Positions 26,558 to 35,637 of a DNA stretch of 64,000 bases are shown here, one piece after another; position 1 is the first letter of the stretch; each line of letters starts with the position of its first letter. This DNA is from Chloropicon primus. Taxonomy: Eukaryota > Chlorophyta > Chloropicophyceae > Chloropicales > Chloropicaceae. The translations under genes were made by a program, and so were the position numbers. Under the pieces are notes generated by a model, which was not told where the DNA came from, searched no databases, and saw only the letters and a list, made by a program, of their open reading frames with translations. The stretch spans positions 1,090,374 through 1,154,373 of the forward strand of contig CP060759.1 in assembly GCA_023205875.1 (NCBI GenBank). Reading direction: 5' to 3'.

Positions 26558-29464
26558 ATGGCCTCGAACGCGCAGGATAATAATGCGCCACTCCGTATGG
26601 AGGGAAAGAAGGAGGAGGAGGACGAGGAAGACTGTAAGTGGACGAGGACGAGAGAACGAGAGGGGAGAGAGGACGGAGACGGAAGGGAGGAAGGGACGGA
26701 AGACATCGCTGCACGACGGGAGTCGGCGGAGCTCAATCCTCTCGCCCTCGCCCTCTCTCTTTTTTCTTTTTTCTTTCCCTTCCCTTGAGGGCGTGGCTCG
26801 AGCGTGCAACTGACTCCTCTCGTCCTTCCTTGCTCTGCGCTCTTTCTTTCTTTCTTTTGCTTGCCTTCAGACGAGTACTCCCCGTTCCACGGCATAGAGA
26901 AGGGAGCCGTGTTGCAGGAGGCTAGGATCTTCCACAACCCCCAGATTGACGCCCGCAAGTGTCAGCAGGTCCTCACCCGGCTGCTGTACTTGTCCACGCA
27001 GGGAGAGACGTTCACGAAGACGGAGGCCACGGAAGTGTTCTTTTCCATCACAAAGCTTTTCCAGAACAACGATTCGAACCTGAGAAGGCTGGTGTACCTC
27101 ATGATCAGGGAGCTCCCTCCGGATTCGGACGAGGTCATCATCGTCACGAACATGCTTATGAAGGACATGGCGTCCAACAACGAGCTTTACAAGAGCGGTT
27201 CCATAAGGGTTTTGTGCAGGATCTTGGACTCGAGCTTGCTGCAGCAGGTGGAGAGGTACTTCAAGCAGGCGATCGTCGATAAGGCCCCCGTGGTCGCGAG
27301 CGCGGCCCTCGTCAGCGGCATTCACATTCTCAAGGAGAACTCGGATATCGTGAAGAGGTGGGGCAGCGAGGTGCAGGACGCCGTGCAGAGCAGGAACCCC
27401 ATGGTGCAGTTCCACTCGGTCGCCTTGATGTACATGCTCAAGAACAACGACAGGCTTGCGATAAGCAAGCTGGTGTCTTCGCTGACGAGGGGCAACGTGA
27501 GGTCGCCACTGGCCCAGTGCCTCATCGTGAGGTGCGTGGCTCAAGTCATTGCGGACAGCCAGGTGTACGCCGGTCAGGAGAGGCCCTTCTACGACTTTTT
27601 GGAGAGCTGCTTGAGGCACAAGGGGGAGATGGTCATCTTCGAGGCGGCAAAGGCCATAATCGAGCTGAACAACGTCACGGAGGCCGAGCTGGCACCCGCG
27701 ATCACCATCTTGCAGCTCTTCCTGAGCAGCAGCAAGCCTGTCCTTAGGTTTGCCGCGGTGAGAATTCTGAACAGAGTCGCGATAGAGCACCCAATGGCTG
27801 TTTCCAACTGCAACATCGACATGGAGACCTTGATCTCCGACCAGAACAGGTCCATAGCAACGCTCGCCATCACAACTTTGCTGAAGACGGGCAACGAGTC
27901 GAGCATCGATAGACTGATGAAACAGATGTCCTCCTTCATGTCAGAGATTGGGGACGAGTTCAAGATAGTAGTGGTGGACGCGGTCCACAAGTTGTGCCTC
28001 AAGTTCCCCTCCAAGTTCAGGAGCATGATGTCCTTCCTCAGCAGTATCCTAAGGGAGGAGGGCGGCTTTGAGTACAAGAAGGCCATCGTTAATGCCATTC
28101 TGGGCATTGTCCGCACTGTCACAGAGTCGAAGGAGACTGCCCTCACCCACCTGTGCGAGTTTATTGAGGACTGCGAGTTCACCTACCTCTCAACACAGAT
28201 TCTGCATCTCCTTGGGGAGGAAGGGCCTCGCACATCCCATCCTGCCAAGTACATCCGGTACATCTACAACCGAGTCATCTTGGAGAACGCGACGGTTAGG
28301 GCGGCCGCTGTCTCCTCGCTGGCCAACTTTGGCATGAAGGTCCCCGCCTTGAAGGAACGTGTGAGGACCTTGCTCAAGAGGACGCTCTTTGACAACGACG
28401 ACGAGGTCAGGGACAGGGCCGCGGTGTACTTGAAGCTCTTGAACAAGCAAGAGGAGGAGTCCAAGACGCCACAGGTTCTCAGGGGCAAGAACATTTCCCT
28501 TTCGGGTCTCGAGCAATCCCTCAGGGAGTACCTGGCAACCCCAATGATGGAGACGTTTGACATCGCGACCGTCCCTGAGAAGGAGCTGGCCCCTGTTGTG
28601 AACATGGCCAAGAGCAAAGACACTTCAGGCCCCGCGGCTCTGGATGAGCTGACGCTCAAGTCTGACTTCGAGGAGACACTCAGCAGCATCCCTGAGTTTG
28701 CCGATCTCGGACCGCTTTACAAGAGCTGCGAGCCCATGGATCTGGTCGAGAAGGAGACTGAGTACACGATCACTTGCATCAAGCACATCTTCGGGTCTCA
28801 CATTGTGTTCCAGTTCAACATGACCAATACCATCGAGGAGCAGGTCTTGGAAGACGTTTCGGTCCAGGTCGACTTGGCCGAGGCAGAGGATTACCAGGAG
28901 GTGTGCACCATTCCGGCCACTAAGCTGCCGTATGGCGTCGTGGCCCAGACGTACGTCCTGTTCTCGTACCCAGAGGGCACCATGCCTTTCGGCAGGATGG
29001 TCGCGTCCTTGAACTTTGTTGTCAAGGAGATTGATCCAAGCACAGGCGACGAGGAGGAAGAGGGCTTTGAGGACGAGTACCCATTGGAGGACATTTACCT
29101 GTCCCCACAGGACTTTATCCACGCAACCAAGATCAGCAACTTCAGGAACAAGTGGGAAGAGCTGGACCCAGAGACTGAGATTGCGGACGAGTATGGCATC
29201 GGGGTAAGGGACAGCCTGCAGGACGCCGTGGAGGCCGTGGTCGAGACCCTGGGCCTGGCGGCCTGCGAGGGCACGGAGGCCGTTCCACCGAACGCTAGGA
29301 GCCACGTCTGCCTTCTTCATGGCAAGGCCGTGGGAGGGATGGAAGCTCTCGCCAGGGTGAATTTTGGTATCGATAGGAACATGGAGGTTGCGATCAAGCT
29401 CACAGTTCGCGCAGCAAACGCTGACATGAGCGAAGCCCTGCACGCCATTGTAGCGGAGGGTTAG
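26558..29464 (+). CDS. COPG: Coatomer subunit gamma (COPI)
   Basis: Exon 1 (26558-26633) and exon 2 (26871-29464) join across a 237-bp GTAAGT...TTCAG intron with the split codon T|AC, giving 889 residues. Gamma-COP is a large subunit of the COPI coat that forms Golgi-to-ER vesicles and binds Arf1-GTP. It is recognised from EYSPFHGIEKGAVLQEAR at the start of exon 2, VFFSITKLFQNNDSNLRRL, the adaptin-like helical trunk, and the appendage domain (ETEYTITCIKHIFGSHIVFQ, then GVVAQTYVLFSYPEG). The length matches plant gamma-COP (~885). Exon 1 encodes a short acidic tail of 25 residues. The gene fits the other Golgi-traffic gene in the window, COG4, in role though not in position. Confidence 0.95.
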
Positions 29465-29581
29465 ACGCTAAGCAAGAGAGTTGTTGTGCTTGGACCAGTC
29501 CTTGGGTTTTGTTGGGCTGGTCTTGGGTCTATACGTGTGCATCATTTTAATATATTAGAGATTTGAAAAAGGTCCACAGTC

Positions 29582-30304
29582 CTACGACGCTCCCCCCGAA
29601 TTCGAAGCTTCCGCGACGACCTCCCTCTCCAGTCGGGACAGCAAGTCGTAGCCCTGCATCAGGCCCAGCATGATCATCTCGGCCCTGTCCCCCTGTCCCT
29701 CCTTGTTCTCGTACACCTCTCCGCCGTCAGCCTCCGCGGCTCTCTCGATGTCCTTTCGGAACAACCCCAGCATGGCCCTCGCCTCGCCTTCCCTGTCTCC
29801 GGCGCAAGGATCCTTCCCGACCCCGGGGGCCCCGTCCCCCCCCCCCCGCAGGCTTTCCTCCAGGTACTCCTCGAGGCACACGTTGTACGTGCTCAGAGCC
29901 TGCCACGCCGGCGACTCCAGGTGGCCGCCCTCCCCCTCGAACTCCTCCATCGAGAATATGTCGTGCAGGAACGTCATGGGGTTCTGGATCCCAGACCTCT
30001 TGGCCGCGAAGGCAGACACCCTTGGAATGAGCTCGTGAAGGGTCTTCAATATCTTTTCACTCACTTTCCTCCTCTTCTTCCCCTCCTCCTGTTCCTCCCC
30101 CCCCCTCAGCCTCAATCTCCACGCCTTTTCGCATGCGTCCCTGACCTTTTCCACCTCCCCTCCCTCCCCCTCCCCCTCCCCCTCCTCTCTCTTCTTCCTC
30201 TTCATCCCTCCCCCCCTCTTCGCTCCGCTCCCCGCTCGCCGCCCCGCGCTCCTCCTCTCCTCCCCGGGGGGAAATTTCCCACTAGCCGTTAGCTGCGGAA
30301 GCAT
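29582..30304 (-). CDS. Hypothetical helical protein
   Basis: From the ATG at 30304 (MLPQLTASGKFPPGEE) the protein has 240 residues; the open frame extends upstream through hydrophobic low-complexity sequence that I treat as promoter. The N-terminal ~70 residues are basic and Gly/Glu-rich (AKRGGGMKRKKREEG, GEEQEEGKKRRK) and could carry a nuclear localisation signal. The rest is helical, with VSEKILKTLHELIPRVSAFA, NPMTFLHDIFSMEEFEGEGG, a Gly/Asp loop and GLMQGYDLLSRLEREVV. I recognise no family. A nuclear scaffold or subunit role is possible but unsupported. It is divergent from the C2/MUN-like gene, with 362 bp between starts. Confidence 0.55.
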   Translation of the reverse strand: MLPQLTASGKFPPGEERRSAGRRAGSGAKRGGGMKRKKREEGEGEGEGGEVEKVRDACEKAWRLRLRGGEEQEEGKKRRKVSEKILKTLHELIPRVSAFAAKRSGIQNPMTFLHDIFSMEEFEGEGGHLESPAWQALSTYNVCLEEYLEESLRGGGDGAPGVGKDPCAGDREGEARAMLGLFRKDIERAAEADGGEVYENKEGQGDRAEMIMLGLMQGYDLLSRLEREVVAEASNSGGAS

Positions 30305-30666
30305 GGGAATGGAGGAAGAATTGGATTCCAAGAAAAAACACACAACACCAAGCACCAAGGGGAGAAGGGGGAACTGGGAGGAGGACAAGGAACAAGGGAG
30401 GGAGGGGAGGACACGACACAACCAACAACCAACAACCAACAATAATAATAAGATAACATAACACCGAGCAAGGGACGACGCCAGGAGGACGGAGGGAATA
30501 CGAGATACTTTTTGAAAAAGGATACTGACAGCTAGAACGAGGCAGAACCTCTGAAATGGAGTGATAGCCAAGAGCTCCGCTGGGTTTCATCCGAGAGAGA
30601 GAGAGAGAGACAGGCAGTTGGTGGGTGGGCACAGGTTGATTATTGATAGCTTTGGCGTCATAGAGC
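30305..30666. promoter_or_regulatory. Divergent promoter region
   Basis: 362 bp with an AACCAACA repeat (30419-30440), an AATAATAATA run and a GAGAGAGAGA run (30595-30611). No further gene is seen. Confidence 0.4.
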
Positions 30667-33600
30667 ATGTGGGGCGGCACGTACGAGGACGAGGAGACAC
30701 CTTCCTGGGCACAGCCTTGGGCCCAAGCGACCCCGGAGGCCGCGGAGGAAGAAGACGACCTTGCTGCAGGAGCGGGGCGATACGAGGAGAGCGGGTCGAG
30801 GAGCCCCGAGGCTTGCGTCATTGATATGGAGAGCGGTCCGTCGACCTCGTACTCTTACGACAGGCCCAGCAGGGCGGCGAACCGGTATGGGTCGTCGCAC
30901 GCTTACTCCCCTGGCACGGGGTCCAACCAAAGGTCAAAGCGGCCCTTCTCGTTGAGGTTGGATTCGGAAAACGGTTACGAGGCGAGGAGGTCCACGAGGA
31001 GCGCTGTGGCGGGGCCACCGAGGGCGAGGGACGTGGGAGGCAGTCGGGATTCGAGGGAGGAGGCCTTTATTCCCTCCGCTCCAACCCTGGCGGGCGCACC
31101 ACCTCCCCCTCCGGCTTTCGAAGCCAGCCAAGGCCACGACCTCGGGTTGGTGCCGAGGGTTGACGCGGGGAGGAAGCAGTCCACCCCTCCTGGAGTCCCC
31201 TTCGATGCGGGGCAAGGCGGAAGCGCGGGAGCAAGATCGAGCACCCCGCAGCGACCCAGGGGGGAGGACACCCACGTCGGTGCCGGCGCCAGCAGCGCCG
31301 TGCCCGCAGTTGAGCACCAACGCCAGAAAGGCAAGAGCATAGGTTTGAACCCCTTGCAGGAGAACGCAACGCTAAGGCTGCTGACGTACGAGGCCTGCTT
31401 GCGCCTCTGCTTCATGTCGGGCAGCGCTGGGGGCAGCCAGAGCGGGCCAAGGAGGTCAGGCTCCTCCATCTCCGAGGGCAGGTACTTCCTCGAGGACGGC
31501 TTCCACATCCTTCAAACAAGCTTTGGCGTGGACAAGATCGTTCTTCAGCCCTTGTCAAAGCAACACAGGAAGGGGAGCAGGGCACTCTCTGGGCCAAACG
31601 AATCCCAGGGCAGGGTGGGAAGGCAGCAGGAGGTGAGCACGAGCGTCCACCTCAACTTGATGTTCACGGAAATGAAGCAGCTTGGGGGCAAGAAGAAGGG
31701 ACAGGGCGACTCTGCGGTTTCGGCGGCTGGCAAGGCTGCGGGAACCTCCGGCGGCCAAAAGTTTTTGCACTCCCTAGGCAAAAAGCTTCGTCCTTCGGGC
31801 AAGGGAAAATCTCTGTACTGCCACGTTAGGCTGAGCTCAAAGGTCGATGAAGAGTACCAAATCACCAAGGTGGGGTCTCAGAATTTGGTTTCCTTGGAAA
31901 TCTTCTCGTCGGACGGGTCTGGTAGCCAGGACGCGGGCCAGAACAGGTACAGCGCTGAGGACGTCCTTGAGATTGTCGTCAAGAACAAGCAAGATGTCTC
32001 CATAGGCTACGCGAGCATGGCTATTTCCTCGACAATCGACACGGAGGTGAACGGCAGGACGCAGATCCACAACCTCCCGGTGAGGAGCCAGCAGGGTGAC
32101 ATCATCGGTTCGCTGTCCATGACCACCAGGGTCGAGAAGCAGGTGAACCGAAAGAAGGTAGAGAAGGGAGTAGAGGAGGACCTCAAGTCACAGGAAATGG
32201 AGTTCGACGCGAACAGGGGCTACGACGTCTTGCTCCAAGTCGCCCTCGCTGCAAATAACTTCAAGCAGAGGCATCTCCTCATCACGAAGCCCTGGCACTT
32301 CTTGCTGAATAAGTTTGCATCGGAGTACAACATCTCGACCACAACTTGCATCTTGCAGTTCTTGAAATGGGTCGTGAGGGCTGCCACACCCACATCGGAG
32401 TGCATGGATATCTTGTGCCAGCTGCTTCCGAGGATCATGAAGGAAAAGCACCAGGCGGACCTTCCGATTGCTGAGCAGAATATGTTGTCTCAAATATTGC
32501 AAAATGTGGAGGAGCTCCTCGCGAAGTCGTTCCAGTGCATCAAATCACTTTCAGAGAAAGAGAGCAATGGGGTACTGACCGGGTACCAGATCGTTCCCAA
32601 GGACCTGTTCCCCTCGCCAGTCATTCCAAAGGTGCTTTACTTGTATTCCCAGATGCACGACTTGCTCGCGCCTTCGTCTCAGAAGAAGCTGATCATGCAT
32701 CTGCAAGCGGCCGCCAGCCTGCGCTTTGGGCGGATCAAGAGAGATGCCATAGACTCGTGCTCTGGCGAGCAAAGAGTAGTCGGGGAGGGGATCGACTATC
32801 TTGCTGCCTCCAAGATCTTCGACGCCCTTCGAGTGGAGCTAGAGTATGACCAGATTTTACACCACTCGGAGGTGCTGCCCGCCTTTGTGAATTTCCCCGA
32901 GGTGTCCAACGAAGTTTACGCCGAGAAGCTTTACGAGCACCTGAGGGAGCTGCTGGTCACGAATCCGCCCACAGACTTTTCAGATGCATTGGACTCCCTG
33001 TTCAGGAGCGCCAGTCTCTACGAGACGTCCCAGTCCAAGTTCTCCCTGAGCTCGCCAAAGGACAAGTCGGTGTTCGTGCTCTTCAGTGACCACGTCGAGA
33101 CTTGGATCTGTAGGGACTGCACGTGGCTCTGCGCGAAGCTGACTCAGAAGGAGATCTCTCAAGAAATCATGGATATTGAAAGGGCCTTGAGCAACCACCA
33201 CTTCAGCGATCATGCGGATTCCCACCTCCCGCACCAGTCGTATCAGCTTTACATGATTCCCCTGTTCAAGAAATCAGGCGGCGTGTTTGACAAGATCCAG
33301 GCCTTCTTGAACAAGTACAGCGGCATCGTGAAGCGCTGGCCTGACTGGGTTCCGGTCTTGGAGACAAGCTGCTGCAAAATCCTGCGATCGCTCTTGTACT
33401 CGTTGAACGATGCATCCGCTGCAGCGGTCAAGCAGTCCCACGCCCATGACCACCAGCGGAAACACAGCATAACGTCTCCGGGGAAGATGTTCGGCTACAA
33501 GAAGCCAAACCACTTCACTTCGAGGCTGTTGATACCTGACGCAGTGCTGCTCAACGCCCAGAGGCAGATGCTCAGCTTCATTCCCAAGCTCCGGTCTTCG

Positions 33601-34185
33601 GTTTCTGTCTTGAGCAGCGGCGTGCCAACCCAGAAGGACACATTCAAGAACGGCACGATCTTCAGGCACGTCGAGGAGGAAGTGCGGACCAGCTACGCTC
33701 AGACAACGCAAAAGTTTGTCTTGTCTCTATCGGAGGCCCCCTGCCACAGGCTGAAGAAGATCTTGAAGGAACAAAGCAAAGCAAAGCTCAACGACTGCGA
33801 GGATAGCGTGAGAGATCTCCTCAAGCCTTACCTCACCCTGATCGAGGCTGTGTTGGCTGACCACCGGGTGATGTTGACCCCAAAGGTGTGGAGGGACTTG
33901 TGCCGAGGAATGTGGGATCTCGCCGCTGCTGAGGTTCTCAAATTTGTGGAGAGGATTCACAACGACAAGGAGAATGCAACGAGGGGCGGCTTCCATGTCC
34001 GGGTGATGACCAGCGAGGTGTCCAGCATCCTCGAGTCATTCTTCCAGCAAGGTCTGCACCAGGTTCTGGGATCAGACGTGCATGAGAGGGACCTCCAGAC
34101 CCCCTTTTCAGCGAAGAGGCTCAGGGAGAGAATCTGCGGAGGGAACCCGAGCCTGTCTGCCAGTGACTCGTTCTCCGTCTACTGA
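30667..34185 (+). CDS. Large protein with possible C2 and MUN-like regions
   Basis: The protein has 1172 residues. The first ~230 are disordered (Ser/Gly/Pro/Arg-rich, with a PPPPPA run). Residues ~235-500 form a beta-rich region interrupted by a Lys/Ser-rich loop. Its segments EGRYFLEDGFHILQTSFGVD, KSLYCHVRLSSK, LEIVVKNKQDVSIGYASMAI and GDIIGSLSMTTR fit a C2-type sandwich. From ~515 on the protein is all-helical (YDVLLQVALAANNFKQRHLL, PWHFLLNKFASEYNISTTTC, VLPAFVNFPEVSNEVYAEKL, LVKPYLTLIEAVL-like). The order C2 then a long helical bundle recalls UNC13/BAIAP3 and plant DUF810 (PATROL1) proteins, which tether secretory vesicles for exocytosis. This is inference from layout, not a clear motif match. 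A TGTAA signal lies at 34245. Confidence 0.5.
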   Translation: MWGGTYEDEETPSWAQPWAQATPEAAEEEDDLAAGAGRYEESGSRSPEACVIDMESGPSTSYSYDRPSRAANRYGSSHAYSPGTGSNQRSKRPFSLRLDSENGYEARRSTRSAVAGPPRARDVGGSRDSREEAFIPSAPTLAGAPPPPPAFEASQGHDLGLVPRVDAGRKQSTPPGVPFDAGQGGSAGARSSTPQRPRGEDTHVGAGASSAVPAVEHQRQKGKSIGLNPLQENATLRLLTYEACLRLCFMSGSAGGSQSGPRRSGSSISEGRYFLEDGFHILQTSFGVDKIVLQPLSKQHRKGSRALSGPNESQGRVGRQQEVSTSVHLNLMFTEMKQLGGKKKGQGDSAVSAAGKAAGTSGGQKFLHSLGKKLRPSGKGKSLYCHVRLSSKVDEEYQITKVGSQNLVSLEIFSSDGSGSQDAGQNRYSAEDVLEIVVKNKQDVSIGYASMAISSTIDTEVNGRTQIHNLPVRSQQGDIIGSLSMTTRVEKQVNRKKVEKGVEEDLKSQEMEFDANRGYDVLLQVALAANNFKQRHLLITKPWHFLLNKFASEYNISTTTCILQFLKWVVRAATPTSECMDILCQLLPRIMKEKHQADLPIAEQNMLSQILQNVEELLAKSFQCIKSLSEKESNGVLTGYQIVPKDLFPSPVIPKVLYLYSQMHDLLAPSSQKKLIMHLQAAASLRFGRIKRDAIDSCSGEQRVVGEGIDYLAASKIFDALRVELEYDQILHHSEVLPAFVNFPEVSNEVYAEKLYEHLRELLVTNPPTDFSDALDSLFRSASLYETSQSKFSLSSPKDKSVFVLFSDHVETWICRDCTWLCAKLTQKEISQEIMDIERALSNHHFSDHADSHLPHQSYQLYMIPLFKKSGGVFDKIQAFLNKYSGIVKRWPDWVPVLETSCCKILRSLLYSLNDASAAAVKQSHAHDHQRKHSITSPGKMFGYKKPNHFTSRLLIPDAVLLNAQRQMLSFIPKLRSSVSVLSSGVPTQKDTFKNGTIFRHVEEEVRTSYAQTTQKFVLSLSEAPCHRLKKILKEQSKAKLNDCEDSVRDLLKPYLTLIEAVLADHRVMLTPKVWRDLCRGMWDLAAAEVLKFVERIHNDKENATRGGFHVRVMTSEVSSILESFFQQGLHQVLGSDVHERDLQTPFSAKRLRERICGGNPSLSASDSFSVY

Positions 34186-34259
34186 ACCAGAAACAACGGA
34201 TGATTATTATAAAACTTACACATAAAAGTACAGTCTAGTTTTCATGTAAAACAAACGGC

Positions 34260-35315
34260 TCAAAGGGGGAGAGCGCCACTGAGCTTGACGTGGCTCAGCA
34301 CGCGATTCAATCCGTACTTCGTGTACGCCTCGAAGCTCATTCTGAATCCATCGCCGTAGACGACGCTCTCGTCCTCGAAGATCTTGGTCATGTGGTACAG
34401 CTTTTCCTTCTCTTTGTCACCCTCTCCGGGCGGCTGGGCCTTGAGCCACAAGTAAGCCAAGAGCTGGCACAGGCCCTCCTCCGTCTGCAGCGTCAGCTTG
34501 GGGAAGTCGTTCAGCTTGATGTAAGCATGCGTGCACTCGTGGGCCAAGACAGAAGAGAAGAGCATCCGAGGAAGGCCGTAAAGGACCAATACGGCAGTGA
34601 CGTTGCTCCTCCTGGCGATCACCTCGGACTCAAACATCGTGTGGTGTCTCACTGTCGTCCTCTCCTCGCTCATGGTCATCCCCAGGCAGTTGTGGCCATT
34701 GCTCCTTCGATGGCTATGGGTCGCGTTCAGTGCCGAGGTCTCGACGAGGTGGACGGGCATGTCGAGAGGCAGCCGTGCCCCAAGACTGCCGAAGAAGGAG
34801 ACCATCTCCCTGTAGATCACGGCGACGTCGTCGCTGCTTCCCACGACACTCTCTGCGCACGACAGGCAGAGAGCTCGCCTGTTGCTGGCACTGGCGACCC
34901 CCGCCGCCCTCGGGCTCTCGCTCAGCACGACGTGCCTCTCTCGCACACTTTCCATTCTCTGGCAAGCAAAGCATTTGGATGTGCCGTCCGTGGAGTGCCT
35001 CCTGCAGAACTTCTGGTTCCAAAAGGGCGTGACCGCGTACTCGATCATCCCGTTGTGGTTGGGCAACATCTTTTCGTGACAAACGCAGCACTCTGGCGCG
35101 AAAAGTTGCTGGTAGCAAGGCGTGTGGTAGAACTGGTCCTCCTCCCCCGGCTTGGAAGAGAACGGCGTGTGGTGCGGTATGACTCCCTGGCAGCCTGCGC
35201 ACCGGAAGCAGTGCGGATGGAAGACCTTGTTCCTTATCGTCACGTACTCTGTTCCACCCTTTATCCCCTGTTTGCATCCAAAGCAATCCAGCCTGCTCCC
35301 TCCCAGGCCAAACAT
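34260..35315 (-). CDS. DA1-like LIM-domain zinc peptidase
   Basis: From the ATG at 35315 (MFGLGGSRLDCFGCKQ) the protein has 351 residues. Residues ~10-70 form a LIM zinc finger (CFGCKQGI...HCFRCAGC), then a second Cys/His set (PECCVCHEKML, CRRHS, CFACQ). The C-terminal half holds LAHECTHAYIKL, an HExxH zinc-peptidase motif (~residue 257), followed by EEGLCQLLAYLWLK as the likely third ligand region. This is the layout of plant DA1/DAR proteins, ubiquitin-activated peptidases that limit organ growth. The ubiquitin-interacting motifs found at the N-terminus of plant DA1 are missing here. The frame extends upstream to a GTG, but no better ATG exists. On this strand TTACA (34216-34220) is a TGTAA signal. 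Divergent with NAA25. Confidence 0.82.
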   Translation of the reverse strand: MFGLGGSRLDCFGCKQGIKGGTEYVTIRNKVFHPHCFRCAGCQGVIPHHTPFSSKPGEEDQFYHTPCYQQLFAPECCVCHEKMLPNHNGMIEYAVTPFWNQKFCRRHSTDGTSKCFACQRMESVRERHVVLSESPRAAGVASASNRRALCLSCAESVVGSSDDVAVIYREMVSFFGSLGARLPLDMPVHLVETSALNATHSHRRSNGHNCLGMTMSEERTTVRHHTMFESEVIARRSNVTAVLVLYGLPRMLFSSVLAHECTHAYIKLNDFPKLTLQTEEGLCQLLAYLWLKAQPPGEGDKEKEKLYHMTKIFEDESVVYGDGFRMSFEAYTKYGLNRVLSHVKLSGALPL

Positions 35316-35637
35316 CACGTATGCCTCTATACCCCCGGTCCCAGAAGACTTGTTCACCGTTCACGCATTCCACTCCGATCGAATCGAATCCACTCCACTC
35401 CGATAGTCCACTCCAATAATCCACTCCAACCCGACCCCTCCCTTCCCTCCCTTCCTCCTCCTCTTCCTCTGTCGTTGGTTGTCGGTTGTCCTCCTCTCTG
35501 CAGTCCTCCTCCTGGCTCCTCTCCTCCTGGCTCGGTTGTCGGGAGAGGCGGGCGCCAGACAAGGAGGACAGAGGAGAGAGCACACTACGACGCCAACGGA
35601 GGACCACGACCCACGACCACAAACAACACCTGACAGG
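35316..35637. promoter_or_regulatory. Divergent promoter region with CCACTCC repeats
   Basis: 322 bp between DA1-like and NAA25. It contains several near-copies of TCCACTCCRA (about 35370-35433) followed by pyrimidine tracts (35440-35470). Confidence 0.45.
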
